Assembly (NCBI GenBank): GCA_002011475.1
Contig: MTNP01000049.1
Location: 48,884 to 112,883, forward strand
Reading direction: 5' to 3'
DNA length: 64,000 bases
From: Dehalococcoides sp. JdFR-54
GTDB taxonomy: Bacteria; Chloroflexota; Dehalococcoidia; JdFR-54
Below the pieces are notes generated by a model. That model saw only the letters and a list, made by a program, of their open reading frames with translations, had not been told where the DNA came from and searched no databases. Made by a program: the position numbers and the translations under genes. The first letter of the stretch is position 1, and each line of letters starts with the position of its first letter. Shown piece by piece: positions 24,801 through 32,701 of this stretch.

Positions 24801-26642
24801 GATTCGCCTCACGTGCCAGTGAGAAGGCAGCGTCCCCGCCAGGTCTCTGAACAGAGACAGGATGAACTTACCCTTGAGCCTCTTTAGCCTCTCTATGAGG
24901 CCATCCCACTGCTCCCGGGTAAAGCCGTGCTCCTCTCCCTGCCAGTGGCCGGGATAGGGAGGGTCGAGGTAGAAGAAGGCATCCTGGCTGTCATACCTGT
25001 CCAGCAGTTCCTCATAGGAGCCAGTATGCAGGTGCACCCCCTTGAGCCGCTCCCGCCACCTCTCAAAGCTGTCCAGGCTGATGGCCCGCTCCCGCTTGGC
25101 CTCCATGAAGTTGACGCCACGGCTGCCGTAGCTTGCCTTTCGCAGGTAGAGGAAACGACGGAAGCGCTCCACATCGTCTTTAGGCTGCTCGCGCTTTAGC
25201 TGCTCAAATAGCTCCCTTCTGTGCCGCCAGTCATATCGCCTGAGCCGAGCTATATCCTCCGGGGAAGCTTTCTGGATAAAGTGATAGGCGAACATTACCT
25301 CTGGATCGATGTCGCCGAGAACCTCCACCTCAGATGGCTCCTTGGTCCAGAAGACGGCAGCAGCGCCAGCAAAGGGCTCCACATAAACCCTGTGCTGTGG
25401 GATCATGGAGACTATCCTGGGGGCAATCCAAAGTTTGCCGCCTGGAGAGCCGAAGGGCTGTCTCACCAACTCTTCAATTTCGCTGAAATCCTCGATGGTT
25501 ACCTCAAGGTTCCCGGGCTCGGTTTCCAGAAAGGCTTTGTCCTCAGGCTTCCACTCTTTGGTGATGCGCTCATATAGCTCCCTGGGATGCTCTTTCATTT
25601 GGCCAGGGCGGGGGGTGAAGACTGACGGGCTCTTCCGTTTCCTGCGCAGCAGCTCTTTAAGGATTTTGCTGGCGACCTGAACAATAGTCTCTTCAGAGAA
25701 CCTGATGTTGCCACCTTCCTTGAGGGTAGAATACCAGCCACAGACGATGCGCCAGTCATCCCGAAGCTGGTCATCTCTGGGGGCGGAAGCATCATAATCC
25801 TCCGCCTTCTCAATCAGATTCTGCGGCTCGACTTGAGCGGGAACCACTGGGGCCAGAACTGGCGCAATCGTCTCGGTGGTGACCTGAAGGCTCTCGAATT
25901 CCAGGCTCATGCCGTCCTCTGCCAGCTTAGCCCTGCCATCCGAAGCGATGCGCAAAGCCTGGTTGACATCAGCCTCCGTCTTCCTCAGATGCCCCACATG
26001 AGTAAATAGAACCTGCTTTATTCCTTCAGCCCAGCGGACTTGCCTCATCATTGAAGCATGCCCGAAGAGCTTATCGTCCCTGCGGCGGATGATGTCTCTG
26101 GTGAGGGAGGAGCCATCTCCAATGTAAAGATCGACTCCCTTCAGGAACTGCTCCCTTGCTGGAATGGAAAGCACATCAGGGGAATAGACGAGAGTGAAGT
26201 TACCTCTCGAAATTCTAAAGCAGACGGCGGGAGCAACCAGGGAATGGACCACAGATTGGGGCATGACCTTAAAGCCAGCGACCTCGAAGGGCTTGTCTCT
26301 GGTAAAGACCTGCGCATTGGGCAGCTTGACTACCTCAGTAGTTTCCTCACTCATGTAAACAGGGATTCCTGGTTCAAGGCTTTCCAGCGCCCTTGAGAGG
26401 TGATCAGGATGGGCATGGGTTATCAGGATCGCATCAGGTTCGACGCTGGCTACCGTCCCCTCGTGTCCCTCACCGGCATCGATCATGAGCATCCTATCAT
26501 CTGCCTCAATAAGCAGCGAAGAATGCATGCGGTGGTGATAACGCTCGCCCAACTTCTTTGCCTCCCTGCATTGGGGGCAGTCACAGTCCTGGCGAGGAAA
26601 GCCTTCTTCACATATCGTTCCCAGAAAGGTGATCTTTATCAT
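21873..26642 (-). CDS. Giant multi-enzyme phage protein: MBL - Dam - Dam - nucleotidyltransferase - DNA ligase
   Basis: 1589 residues, ATGA-coupled to the gene before and GTGA-coupled to the gene after. Residues 1-245 are a metallo-beta-lactamase fold (THAHPDHL; N-terminal CxCxxC like PhnP). Residues about 400-640 and 665-905 are two Dam-type adenine methylase domains, each with motif FAG(A/G)AAVF and YLDPPYP intact. A duplicated helical unit (WHNRLHKLY... and RHAQIHKAW...) flanks a nucleotidyltransferase-like core with GSDIDVIF near residue 1044. Residues about 1225-1520 are an ATP-dependent ligase (EPKWDGF as the adenylated Lys motif, then GEVIWF and AKFKKTYDIEV). A Cys cluster closes the protein. 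It may be a phage polyprotein or a one-piece DNA modification and repair machine; cleavage sites are not evident. Confidence 0.8.
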   Translation of the reverse strand: MIKITFLGTICEEGFPRQDCDCPQCREAKKLGERYHHRMHSSLLIEADDRMLMIDAGEGHEGTVASVEPDAILITHAHPDHLSRALESLEPGIPVYMSEETTEVVKLPNAQVFTRDKPFEVAGFKVMPQSVVHSLVAPAVCFRISRGNFTLVYSPDVLSIPAREQFLKGVDLYIGDGSSLTRDIIRRRDDKLFGHASMMRQVRWAEGIKQVLFTHVGHLRKTEADVNQALRIASDGRAKLAEDGMSLEFESLQVTTETIAPVLAPVVPAQVEPQNLIEKAEDYDASAPRDDQLRDDWRIVCGWYSTLKEGGNIRFSEETIVQVASKILKELLRRKRKSPSVFTPRPGQMKEHPRELYERITKEWKPEDKAFLETEPGNLEVTIEDFSEIEELVRQPFGSPGGKLWIAPRIVSMIPQHRVYVEPFAGAAAVFWTKEPSEVEVLGDIDPEVMFAYHFIQKASPEDIARLRRYDWRHRRELFEQLKREQPKDDVERFRRFLYLRKASYGSRGVNFMEAKRERAISLDSFERWRERLKGVHLHTGSYEELLDRYDSQDAFFYLDPPYPGHWQGEEHGFTREQWDGLIERLKRLKGKFILSLFRDLAGTLPSHWHVRRIKTHRSMGQDDVGKVLYHYEYLTANFPFKDTAKHNVEELEAREIASLWVSGLFGSYGGKTRISRRIAALMPPHESYVEPFAGGAAVFFHKDEVPVEVLNDKDPEIAFAYRFAKRITDDEIARLRKRQWVVNRATFDRLKRESPKDDLDRFYRFLYLAYARFRKQGLHVNTGMIGRKIGVVDRLPRIRERLQNVRIYSEDFEPVIKKFDSPKTLFYLDPPYPSRIQYGPEFNEQDLERLIKVLSGIKGKFILSLDHEQRKKLPQKWEVKVIRRPRETTRSGDLLVVPDTELLVFNFTPSKENLEALAERPLEDFDAEELILWHNRLHKLYANKGRRKAAGMSLEDVVNEHALVVDEIARRHLRHFMLDELDEKSLPFQTSKFEQYHWPVEGAEGEVTLTEVLESLPQELIIDQPVYLSGRPVNEGRIDPASGSDIDVIFPPLGEELADCLPSEISELLHTFYDADAPSIGFALPIYRITLRKLPLPIPDGEPDETLLTTDIWDLAKGLSGIDDEGLLQRHAQIHKAWDKGQEAQTEIVDVHTLIVLEMSRRHIKHAYKDELDKRTQKIIFEYPPRPEAMKRSLVPAFVKPAPGFEEFEFGDPETLWQNWVEKYAVPQGKKVVVEPKWDGFVMAFVKDGDDVEIITEDEKRDRAKYVPQLVEELKSLPCDQVVFFGEVIWFQDGKATEREQAIRLVVSKEIMADLDVRVFTYEIVRIDGEDLSKLGYLERMKHLDKLLPRDKKHLKKTPRYVVDTKAEFLDAVERVKDLEGSEGAMAKLGDWVFAEATVDKEGIGRTQGMAKFKKTYDIEVEVAKVIPKRESGTRKSIPGQWMYDCVVRDEQGNAIPIGTTYGTSVKANVGDIITVRTQRLRAYTDDRGRIVKLSWMWPKVLGLREKRKESTPWKELLKIISMVGRAEELEPCPFVEDPDVCPLYSRFEHSESLEHLRFPIKCVLASLYRCPLVKPYYYESPQKVNVR

Positions 26643-26953
26643 CGCTCCATTTCCACCAGGTTGAATCCGTAGTTCGCCAACCAGTCATCCAGATAGCTGA
26701 TAAACTTGGGGTCGTCCATGGGCGTATCCACGATGTTGTCCACCAGCACGTCCTCTCGCTCGGGCTCAGGCCCAGCCTGGAATCGCTTTACTGCTTTCCT
26801 TCGCTTTACCTCAGCCAGCAGCCGCGCCAGCTCTCCATTCCATACCTCGTAGGATAAATCCTTCCTATCTGCGTCCCAGGAGATGCGTCCCAATACTTCC
26901 TCAGTCGGCGATTCAGGGTGACCGTGGTATCTTATGACCTCATATTCAGCCAA
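26639..26953 (-). CDS. Small phage protein between MuF and giant protein
   Basis: 104 residues from a TTG start at 26953 with AGGAGGTGCGAG upstream; it overlaps the MuF stop by 8 bases and the next start by 4. The first part YEVIRYHGHPESP..GRISWDADRKDLSYEVW looks like a small beta-domain, and the end PKFISYLDDWLANYGFNLVEME is helical. No family is recognised. Its placement in the coupled packaging operon makes it a real gene. Confidence 0.6.
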   Translation of the reverse strand: MAEYEVIRYHGHPESPTEEVLGRISWDADRKDLSYEVWNGELARLLAEVKRRKAVKRFQAGPEPEREDVLVDNIVDTPMDDPKFISYLDDWLANYGFNLVEMER

Positions 26954-28342
26954 CTCGCACCTCCTCAAGCTTTGCCTCCGGCCTGGGCAGCCTCTCATAG
27001 GTGCCAGGGAACACCTGCTCGTTCAAAAAGCGATACATAGCTTTATCCCGCTGATATAGTCGACGCGGGTCTTGGATGAAGAACTTGACCCCCTCGGCGA
27101 AATACTCCCGCTCGTTGGTGAGTGCGTATTCCGTAACCGCCCTGCCCGCCGCCTTAGCCTTTTCATAGCAGGCATAGTTTCCATTCCATACCTGGCTATG
27201 ACGCATCGTTCCCAGTGGGACGCCCCGGTGATAATACTGATGGGCAACCTCATGTATTAAAGCGTGGTCTCGATATTCCGGCAGAACCCAGACCTTGTTC
27301 TCTGAGCTTTCATAAAGTCCTGCCCAGTCGGTGTAAGGTTTGTAGTCCCTCCCATACTTGATCTCAGCATCAAAGCCAAAGCGCCGTTTCATCTCTTCAG
27401 GGCGCAGGACAACCGGGCAGTTATCCTCACTGGCAAGGTAACGCATCATATTCTGCTTATCTCGCTCTGGCAGCTTATCTAGCATCCGGTTGAGCCTGCG
27501 CCTCTCCAGATCGGAGTAACCTGCATTGATTACCCTGGGCGTCCACTTTCCTTCAGGCGGCGGCGCTTCAGGCAAATCCTCAATCACAGGTGCCAGAGCA
27601 CACATGCAATTGGGATGGATGGGCACCGAGGGAGCTTTATCCCTTTCATAAGGGTTGCCCTTGACGAGATCAGCGCATCTCTCACAAGGGTTGGGACCGA
27701 GCACGATGTCCAGCTTTTCTACCCGGCGAGCCTTAAATTCCTGCATTCGGGCATGCTCTGACACTCGTGCTGTCTCGGTGCGGGCGATCCTCACAGCATC
27801 CGATTGCCTCACCTGGCACTGCTGTCTTATCCTGTGGGATACTGTTGCCATGTCCTCTCCCCGCACCACGCCTATGGCGATGTTGGTTCGAGTGCGTCCC
27901 CACCATTCCGAGGCTACCGTCCTGTAAGCCTCGTAGGTAAGCTGTGAGAGTGTCTTCACCAGGCGCCTCTCAGACGGGGTTAATGGCGGCTTCTGCAAAT
28001 TCTCCACCCCGTGACTATCGCCAGAGGCTGCCAAGGCTCCTTGGTGAGTAGCAACTACAGGCTTAAATGCCTCAGCACGAGAAAGTTGCCATGCTTCAGC
28101 GATAAACCCATCGACAAGTGATTCCAGATCTTTGAGCAAGCGGTTATACTCCCTATCCACTGCTTTCAGGCTGTTCTTGGCGCTAGAAAGAGTGGTGGCA
28201 TCGATACCTGCCTTCCAGTCCTTGCGCTGCGCCTTGTCACCTCATCCCTGGCTTTGCGCAGCTCGGCATTCACCTTGTCAGCCAGCTTTTGCGCCAATCC
28301 TTCGATTGTTTGGCGTAGAGAGCTAATAGTTTGCCCAGTCAT
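26946..28342 (-). pseudogene. MuF-type head morphogenesis protein fused to a zincin metallopeptidase domain; frameshifted near its N-terminus
   Basis: The frame that overlaps the portal stop begins at ATG 28342 (MTGQTISSLRQTIEGLAQKL) and reads well to about 28240. After loss of one base (GTGACAAGG where GTGGACAAGG is expected), the sequence continues in another frame as DKAQRKDWKAGIDATTLSSA into the long body. A GTG at 28160 could start the remaining 404 residues but has no ribosome site. The body has a MuF domain (VRIARTETARVSEHARMQEF, PNPCERCADL, HPNCMCAL) and a C-terminal HEVAHQYYH zinc-protease motif. It may be a virion-delivered effector. The frameshift may be real or a sequencing error. 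Confidence 0.75.
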
Positions 28343-29675
28343 CCTTTAATTCCTGCCTCACTATTTCCTTGACCCTGGCTTCCAGGCGCTCCATCTCCTG
28401 CCCAATGAGGTTCCTGAGCTCCTCCTCACTGAGAGCAGGCGCACCCTTGGCTTCTTCCCTTTCAGGGAGGTCCTCATACTGCCTGATCCAGTTCTCTAAT
28501 TTCGGGTCTGGCGAAAGCAAACCAGCTCGGGCATACACCCCAAGTCTTCGCGCCCTGGACAGCTTATCGGGTTCGGAGAGATCACCCCATCTGAGATGCA
28601 CTTGAGCCTCGATTCCCTCCTGCTCCAGCAATCTGGCGAAAATCTCCCGCTCAAAGGTACGGGATAGCGATCTCAGGTAGGCTCTTATATTGCGCTCAAA
28701 GGCAACATCTGCTGACCTGGCTGCACCCACTGGGGTATCTGTCAGCCCGAGGATAGTTGGCGGCACGCCAAGCCCGGTAGCCATTAGCTCATTGAAGTGC
28801 TTTAAGCTCTCTACCACCCTTTCGATCCCTTCGGGCGACTTGAAATCAAGCCCGATGTAAGGCGGCAGGAAGACATAGCTCTGGGAGGTGAGGTTCTTTA
28901 CCTGCTCCTCCAGGTCTTTTCTTTCCTGAGCAGTAGGCATCCTCTCCTGCGGCTCAAGCACTCCCATGCGGAATACGGCGATAGGGGCTGAACGCTTATG
29001 GGCTACCTCTGCCAGGGCTTCCTCAATATTCAGCTTTCTCAGCGCTGTCTTGTAGAGAGGCTCGATAAGCCCAATGCCCCAGTAGATGCCCGGGGCAGTA
29101 AACAGCTTGAAGTGGACTAGATCGTTGCGGCTGAACCCTTTGCCTCGTATTTCATTCGATAGCTTCTGCTCATATCCCTTGGGCAAGCCCTGCTCATCGA
29201 ACTCTATCCTGCCTGAGCTGTCCCTGATGAAGTCGAAGGTTTGAGGATTTTCCACCACCAGCAGGTCGACAATCCGTCCGGCAGCATTCTTGATAAGCTC
29301 AACAAAGGAATTGCCGATGATCCCCTGATGGCGCACGATCTCCTCGATCTTTCCCGAGAGATGCGTGCGCTCACAGAAGTCCAAAACTATCTTCTTAGCC
29401 TTCTCATCTTCCGAGTCCACTCTGTAGGGCATAGAGGCGAGGATGTAGGCATAGGTATTCACAGCACGGAAGAAGGTGGGCTCGATGATATAGAGGAGAC
29501 ACAGCTTCTCGGGGGCGATTCGGGTGAACCATTCTCCCTCTTCCAGTCGGCGCTGGGGCTCCCCGCCATAGGTGCCGATCCTCACCAGGGACTGCACTTC
29601 CCCCTCTTGTGCCCTGCGACTCAGCCTCTCTTTTATCCAGCTACCGATTCCCATCTCCTCACCTGTAATGACCAA
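28323..29675 (-). CDS. Phage portal protein
   Basis: 450 residues; start TTG at 29675 or ATG at 29654, both overlapping the terminase end. Residues 40-80 (EEGEWFTRIAPEKLCLLY) and HQGIIGNSFVELIKN, followed by IYWGIGLIEPLYKTAL, TAQERKDLEEQVKNL and LGVPPTILGLTDT, match HK97/SPP1-class portals. The C-terminal helical stretch (LSEEELRNLIGQEMERLEA) is typical of the clip/crown end. It lies between TerL and MuF, the standard order. Confidence 0.88.
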   Translation of the reverse strand: MVITGEEMGIGSWIKERLSRRAQEGEVQSLVRIGTYGGEPQRRLEEGEWFTRIAPEKLCLLYIIEPTFFRAVNTYAYILASMPYRVDSEDEKAKKIVLDFCERTHLSGKIEEIVRHQGIIGNSFVELIKNAAGRIVDLLVVENPQTFDFIRDSSGRIEFDEQGLPKGYEQKLSNEIRGKGFSRNDLVHFKLFTAPGIYWGIGLIEPLYKTALRKLNIEEALAEVAHKRSAPIAVFRMGVLEPQERMPTAQERKDLEEQVKNLTSQSYVFLPPYIGLDFKSPEGIERVVESLKHFNELMATGLGVPPTILGLTDTPVGAARSADVAFERNIRAYLRSLSRTFEREIFARLLEQEGIEAQVHLRWGDLSEPDKLSRARRLGVYARAGLLSPDPKLENWIRQYEDLPEREEAKGAPALSEEELRNLIGQEMERLEARVKEIVRQELKDDWANY

Positions 29676-31017
29676 TTTTGATCATTGACGGTGCATGGTA
29701 AGTATCTGCACCTGTAAGTGCCAGAAGGAGCGAGTCTACAAAGTCGTCTCTCCCTTTCATCGGGGTGAGCTTCCCTGTCTTCGACTCAGCCCACTGGTAG
29801 TTGGTAAGCTGCCTTATGAGCTCAAGCTCCTGGTCGAATATCCTCACCAGGCGTTGCTGGAACAGCCTCTGCGCCCGGTAGACCATCTCCTTCTTGCGGT
29901 TCTGGAAGGGAACTTGGGTCACCTGAAGCCCAGCTTCAGCCAGGCGCTGATTCTCCGAGATATGAGACATGTCAGCGAAAACCCTCTCGGCACGAAGCTC
30001 GTGGTAGATGGTCTTGATGCGCTCCTGCTTCTCCTCGGGCTTGCCTTCCACCTTCTCGGCGCACAGCACGATAAAATATTCCTCCTGCCTCTGCACTGCT
30101 GTAGCTACGGTGTCGTGAAGCCCAGGGGCAAAGCCCCAGTCTATGCCCACGATCACTGGGGTATCTCCCTGAGCCTTCGGTTTCTCGCTGATGCGGCACT
30201 CCCTGATGTCAGCGAAGTCGAATATGGCATTCTCGTAGCTTGAGGGCAGCCCTCGATACTCCACGGTGAACTCCTCCCTGGATAGCGTAGTCTCCCTGGT
30301 GGCTATCACTGCCTTATCCTTCCACTCGCACCTCGAGGCATCCCAGTTGAACTTCTCAAAGCCCCACCTCTCAGCGTCCTGCCAGATGGTCACAAATAGG
30401 GACATGGGGTCGTGAGGCGTGGACAGGAGCACTATCCTCGGATAGGGCGATTCATCGACGATGGAGAAGGAAGCCCTCAACATCTCGTCTCTAGCCACCA
30501 CTGCCTCATCAAAGATTAGGAGGTCGGCATGCTCATGCCTCACTCCACCCTCAGAGGCGGGGAAGACATGAATCGCCGAGCCATTCTTAAACAAAGTCTT
30601 CGACCTCATGGGATCACCCTTGACCCTGGAGTTAAGATAGCGGGACTGCTCAAAGAACCTGAGGCACCAGTCGTAGAGCTTGTCCGCCTGACTCTGAGTG
30701 CCACCGATCACTACTACCCGGTGGGGCTTCTTCAAGGACTCTGCCAGTGCCGTTGTCGACCACACTGCCAATATCGCCCCCATCAAGGTCTTGCCAGCGC
30801 CTCTGCCTGCCGAGACGATGGCATTGCGGTGAGAGAGGTCTTGCAGGTAAGAAGCCAGTCGTCTCTGGTCTGGCGACAATCTCAGCGGCTTAAAGGGCTC
30901 CTGGGGATCGTGTAGCTCATGCAGAGCAAATACTTCGATACCACTCATAGTAGTGGTTCCGCAGGAGTAGTAGCCTTCCAGCAGCCTGCTGCGCCCTATT
31001 GTGCTGACAGCGACCAT
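29659..31017 (-). CDS. terL: Terminase large subunit
   Basis: 452 residues. Walker A SAGRGAGKT at residues 69-77, Walker B LLIFDEA near 165, motif III LLSTP, and a C-terminal RNase-H-like nuclease starting VGIDWGFAPG near 287 with the late acidic residue in RDDFVDSLLLA. The start ATG overlaps the TerS stop as TAATG, giving strong coupling; an internal ATG (MSGIEVF) is possible. It would package DNA into the prohead through the portal. Confidence 0.93.
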   Translation of the reverse strand: MVAVSTIGRSRLLEGYYSCGTTTMSGIEVFALHELHDPQEPFKPLRLSPDQRRLASYLQDLSHRNAIVSAGRGAGKTLMGAILAVWSTTALAESLKKPHRVVVIGGTQSQADKLYDWCLRFFEQSRYLNSRVKGDPMRSKTLFKNGSAIHVFPASEGGVRHEHADLLIFDEAVVARDEMLRASFSIVDESPYPRIVLLSTPHDPMSLFVTIWQDAERWGFEKFNWDASRCEWKDKAVIATRETTLSREEFTVEYRGLPSSYENAIFDFADIRECRISEKPKAQGDTPVIVGIDWGFAPGLHDTVATAVQRQEEYFIVLCAEKVEGKPEEKQERIKTIYHELRAERVFADMSHISENQRLAEAGLQVTQVPFQNRKKEMVYRAQRLFQQRLVRIFDQELELIRQLTNYQWAESKTGKLTPMKGRDDFVDSLLLALTGADTYHAPSMIKIGHYR

Positions 31018-31658
31018 TAGACCACCCTCCGTGCCATCGCCCTGGGGTCAGGCTCATCTACGCCAATCGCCTCAGCCAGTCTTTCCCTACAAACAGGACA
31101 GAGGATTTCTACTATCTGCGCCATGTCTCTTGCCAGCATCTCCTCAGGCACCTCTCCCTTATCCCGCATCTCCTTCACCTCGTCAGCCAGCTCTTTCTGC
31201 ATGCGCCAGATCGTGTCCAGCAGCCTGGTGGTCTCCCTCACCATCGCTGCCGAGGTTGGATGATCAGGTACCTGTGCCCGTAGCTTTTTCAACAACTCCA
31301 GGTTGGTCTCCAGCTCATCAATTACCTGCCGCCGCACCTTTACCCACTGATGCACCACCTCGTCTGCCATCTCGCTGTGCCTTAGCTTCTCCGCAACCTC
31401 TCCCTCCAGATGTGGTCTGAAATGCCTCTTGTCATGAGTGCTGAAGCTATGCACATCGATCGGGCGTTCCTCGAGCTCCTCGCTGCGCCTGGATAGCGCG
31501 CGGTATGTCCAGCCATCCAGAAGCAATCGCTCATATTCATTCCGATATGGGGACTGGCACACGCGGCATAAACCGCGCTTCACCAGGGGGAAGCGAGCCC
31601 GCTTGTCCTTTTCCAGCCGCGAGACCTTATCTCCGCGCCGAGCACTTGATACTTCCAC
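31017..31658 (-). CDS. terS: Terminase small subunit candidate
   Basis: About 213 residues using the GTG at 31658, which has GGAGGTG seven bases upstream. An N-terminal CRVCQSPYRNEYERLLLDGW-type zinc/helix unit, a segment TYRALSRRSEELEERP like an HTH, a long coiled-coil (RQVIDELETNLELLKKL), and a C-terminal CPVCRERL. Position immediately before TerL, DNA-binding start and oligomerising coiled-coil fit a small terminase. Confidence 0.65.
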   Translation of the reverse strand: MEVSSARRGDKVSRLEKDKRARFPLVKRGLCRVCQSPYRNEYERLLLDGWTYRALSRRSEELEERPIDVHSFSTHDKRHFRPHLEGEVAEKLRHSEMADEVVHQWVKVRRQVIDELETNLELLKKLRAQVPDHPTSAAMVRETTRLLDTIWRMQKELADEVKEMRDKGEVPEEMLARDMAQIVEILCPVCRERLAEAIGVDEPDPRAMARRVV

Positions 31659-31804
31659 AGCACACCTCCGCGTGAATCGTTCTGTGAATCTCTGTGAAGG
31701 TATGAGCACCTCTACGGTTCATGGGATGACAAATCCGAGATACGCCCGCCGGGGCAAAATCTTGAATTTTATTCCTGATGTTGCCTACCACCATAGCTAC
31801 AAAC

Positions 31805-32218
31805 TTAGCTACGATTAGCTTCGCATAACACACAGTTATGCGAACTCCCTTGCTCAGCAGAAGTTACAGAGGCTGCCAGGGCTTGACTGCAGCCATCCTC
31901 TGGTAGCTCCTCCCATTGCATCTCCTCACAAGTGTCATTGCCCCCTCTCCTCCTTGCTCTGGAAGTGCTTTCAGTTCTGCTCAACCTTCCAAGATTCGCT
32001 AGCCTTTCCACTCGGGACATCACAAGTGCCAGCACCTCCCCCTTCGTCTTTGCTTTGTGTCCATTCCAGGTGGAGCAAAGACCATCCCATGCCTTGAGGC
32101 AGAGGTCTAAGTATTCACAGGCATGGCAATTGTTTGCCTCACTGCAGGCTTCGAATATCGAGCACAGGGAGACGTAGCCCTCGTCTGCGAGAATATTGGT
32201 CAGTTCTTCGTTATGCAT
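31805..32218 (-). CDS. Cys-rich phage hypothetical protein
   Basis: 137 residues. The front half has CSIFEACSEANNCHACEYLDLC, a likely metal-binding cluster, and a helical segment GEVLALVMSRVERLANL. The second half is Ser/Arg/Gly-rich and disordered. ATG lies 13 bases after the U-tract of a leader hairpin. About 100 bases with no clear gene separate it from TerS. Function unknown; a late-gene regulator is a possibility by position. Confidence 0.5.
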   Translation of the reverse strand: MHNEELTNILADEGYVSLCSIFEACSEANNCHACEYLDLCLKAWDGLCSTWNGHKAKTKGEVLALVMSRVERLANLGRLSRTESTSRARRRGGNDTCEEMQWEELPEDGCSQALAASVTSAEQGSSHNCVLCEANRS

Positions 32219-32230
32219 TGACTCTGCCCT

Positions 32231-32281
32231 TAAATAAAAAGGCGGCGAATAAAGAGCCTTAAGACTCTAAAGTTCGCCGCC
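32231..32281 (-). terminator. Leader intrinsic terminator before the packaging operon
   Basis: Outer 9-bp stem (32241-32249 with 32273-32281) plus an inner AGAG/CTCT stem, followed on the minus strand by TTTTTATTTA. It lies between the 76-residue gene and the ATG at 32218, so it separates the leader gene from terminase and portal. Confidence 0.75.
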
Positions 32282-32308
32282 TGGTCCCCAGCTTGGCGAA
32301 AAGGATAT

Positions 32309-32539
32309 TTACACTCTACAGATGTCTACCAGAACCCTCCTTATTTCGACAGCTTCCCCTTTCTTTTTGACTACGACTACATCGCCCTCAACAACTGATC
32401 TCAGAAGTGCCAGTAGCCTCAGCTCCTTCTCGCTTGGGTCTCCCACAGGATCAAAAAGCAGGAGCACATCATTAGCCAGTTGTGGTAGCTGCGGCATCTC
32501 TTTGTTTATACGCTCGATTTGAGGGCTTTTCATCGTCAT
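32309..32539 (-). CDS. Small leader protein of the packaging operon
   Basis: 76 residues; no family. Helical N-terminal half (SPQIERINKEMPQL), then a short beta-like end VEGDVVVVKKKGEAVEIRRVLVD. It lies directly after a promoter (32551-32580) and before the terminator hairpin at 32231-32281. It could influence termination at that hairpin, but this is only positional. Confidence 0.5.
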   Translation of the reverse strand: MTMKSPQIERINKEMPQLPQLANDVLLLFDPVGDPSEKELRLLALLRSVVEGDVVVVKKKGEAVEIRRVLVDICRV

Positions 32540-32550
32540 AACCGTAATGT

Positions 32551-32580
32551 ACTATAACGCGACACTTTACTCGGCGCCAA
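32551..32580 (-). promoter_or_regulatory. Promoter candidate of the packaging operon
   Basis: On the minus strand TTGGCG (32580-32575), 18-base spacer, TATAGT (32556-32551), 12 bases before the ATG at 32539. The -10 box is good, the -35 box moderate. Confidence 0.5.
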
Positions 32581-32640
32581 TATTTTTATCTCAAGAAACA
32601 TTTTCCCTACCCTTATCACGCTTATGCCGTCTTTACCCAA

Positions 32641-32660
32641 AAGGAATTTTGCCATTCCTT
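32641..32660. terminator. Small AT-rich hairpin after the ADP-ribosylglycohydrolase gene
   Basis: AAGGAAT and ATTCCTT pair around a 6-base loop, about 42 bases beyond the stop of the minus-strand gene ending at 32702. The stem is short and the U-run weak on the minus strand, better on the plus strand (ATTATTTTCT). Confidence 0.4.
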
Positions 32661-32701
32661 ATTATTTTCTAGAAGAAGGTATGCACCACTTACGAAGATC
32701 G

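Noticed and set aside
31627..31833. Minus-strand 68-codon frame before TerS
   Set aside because: No ribosome site, overlaps both the TerS start and the previous gene, and lacks any recognisable pattern; left as a gap.
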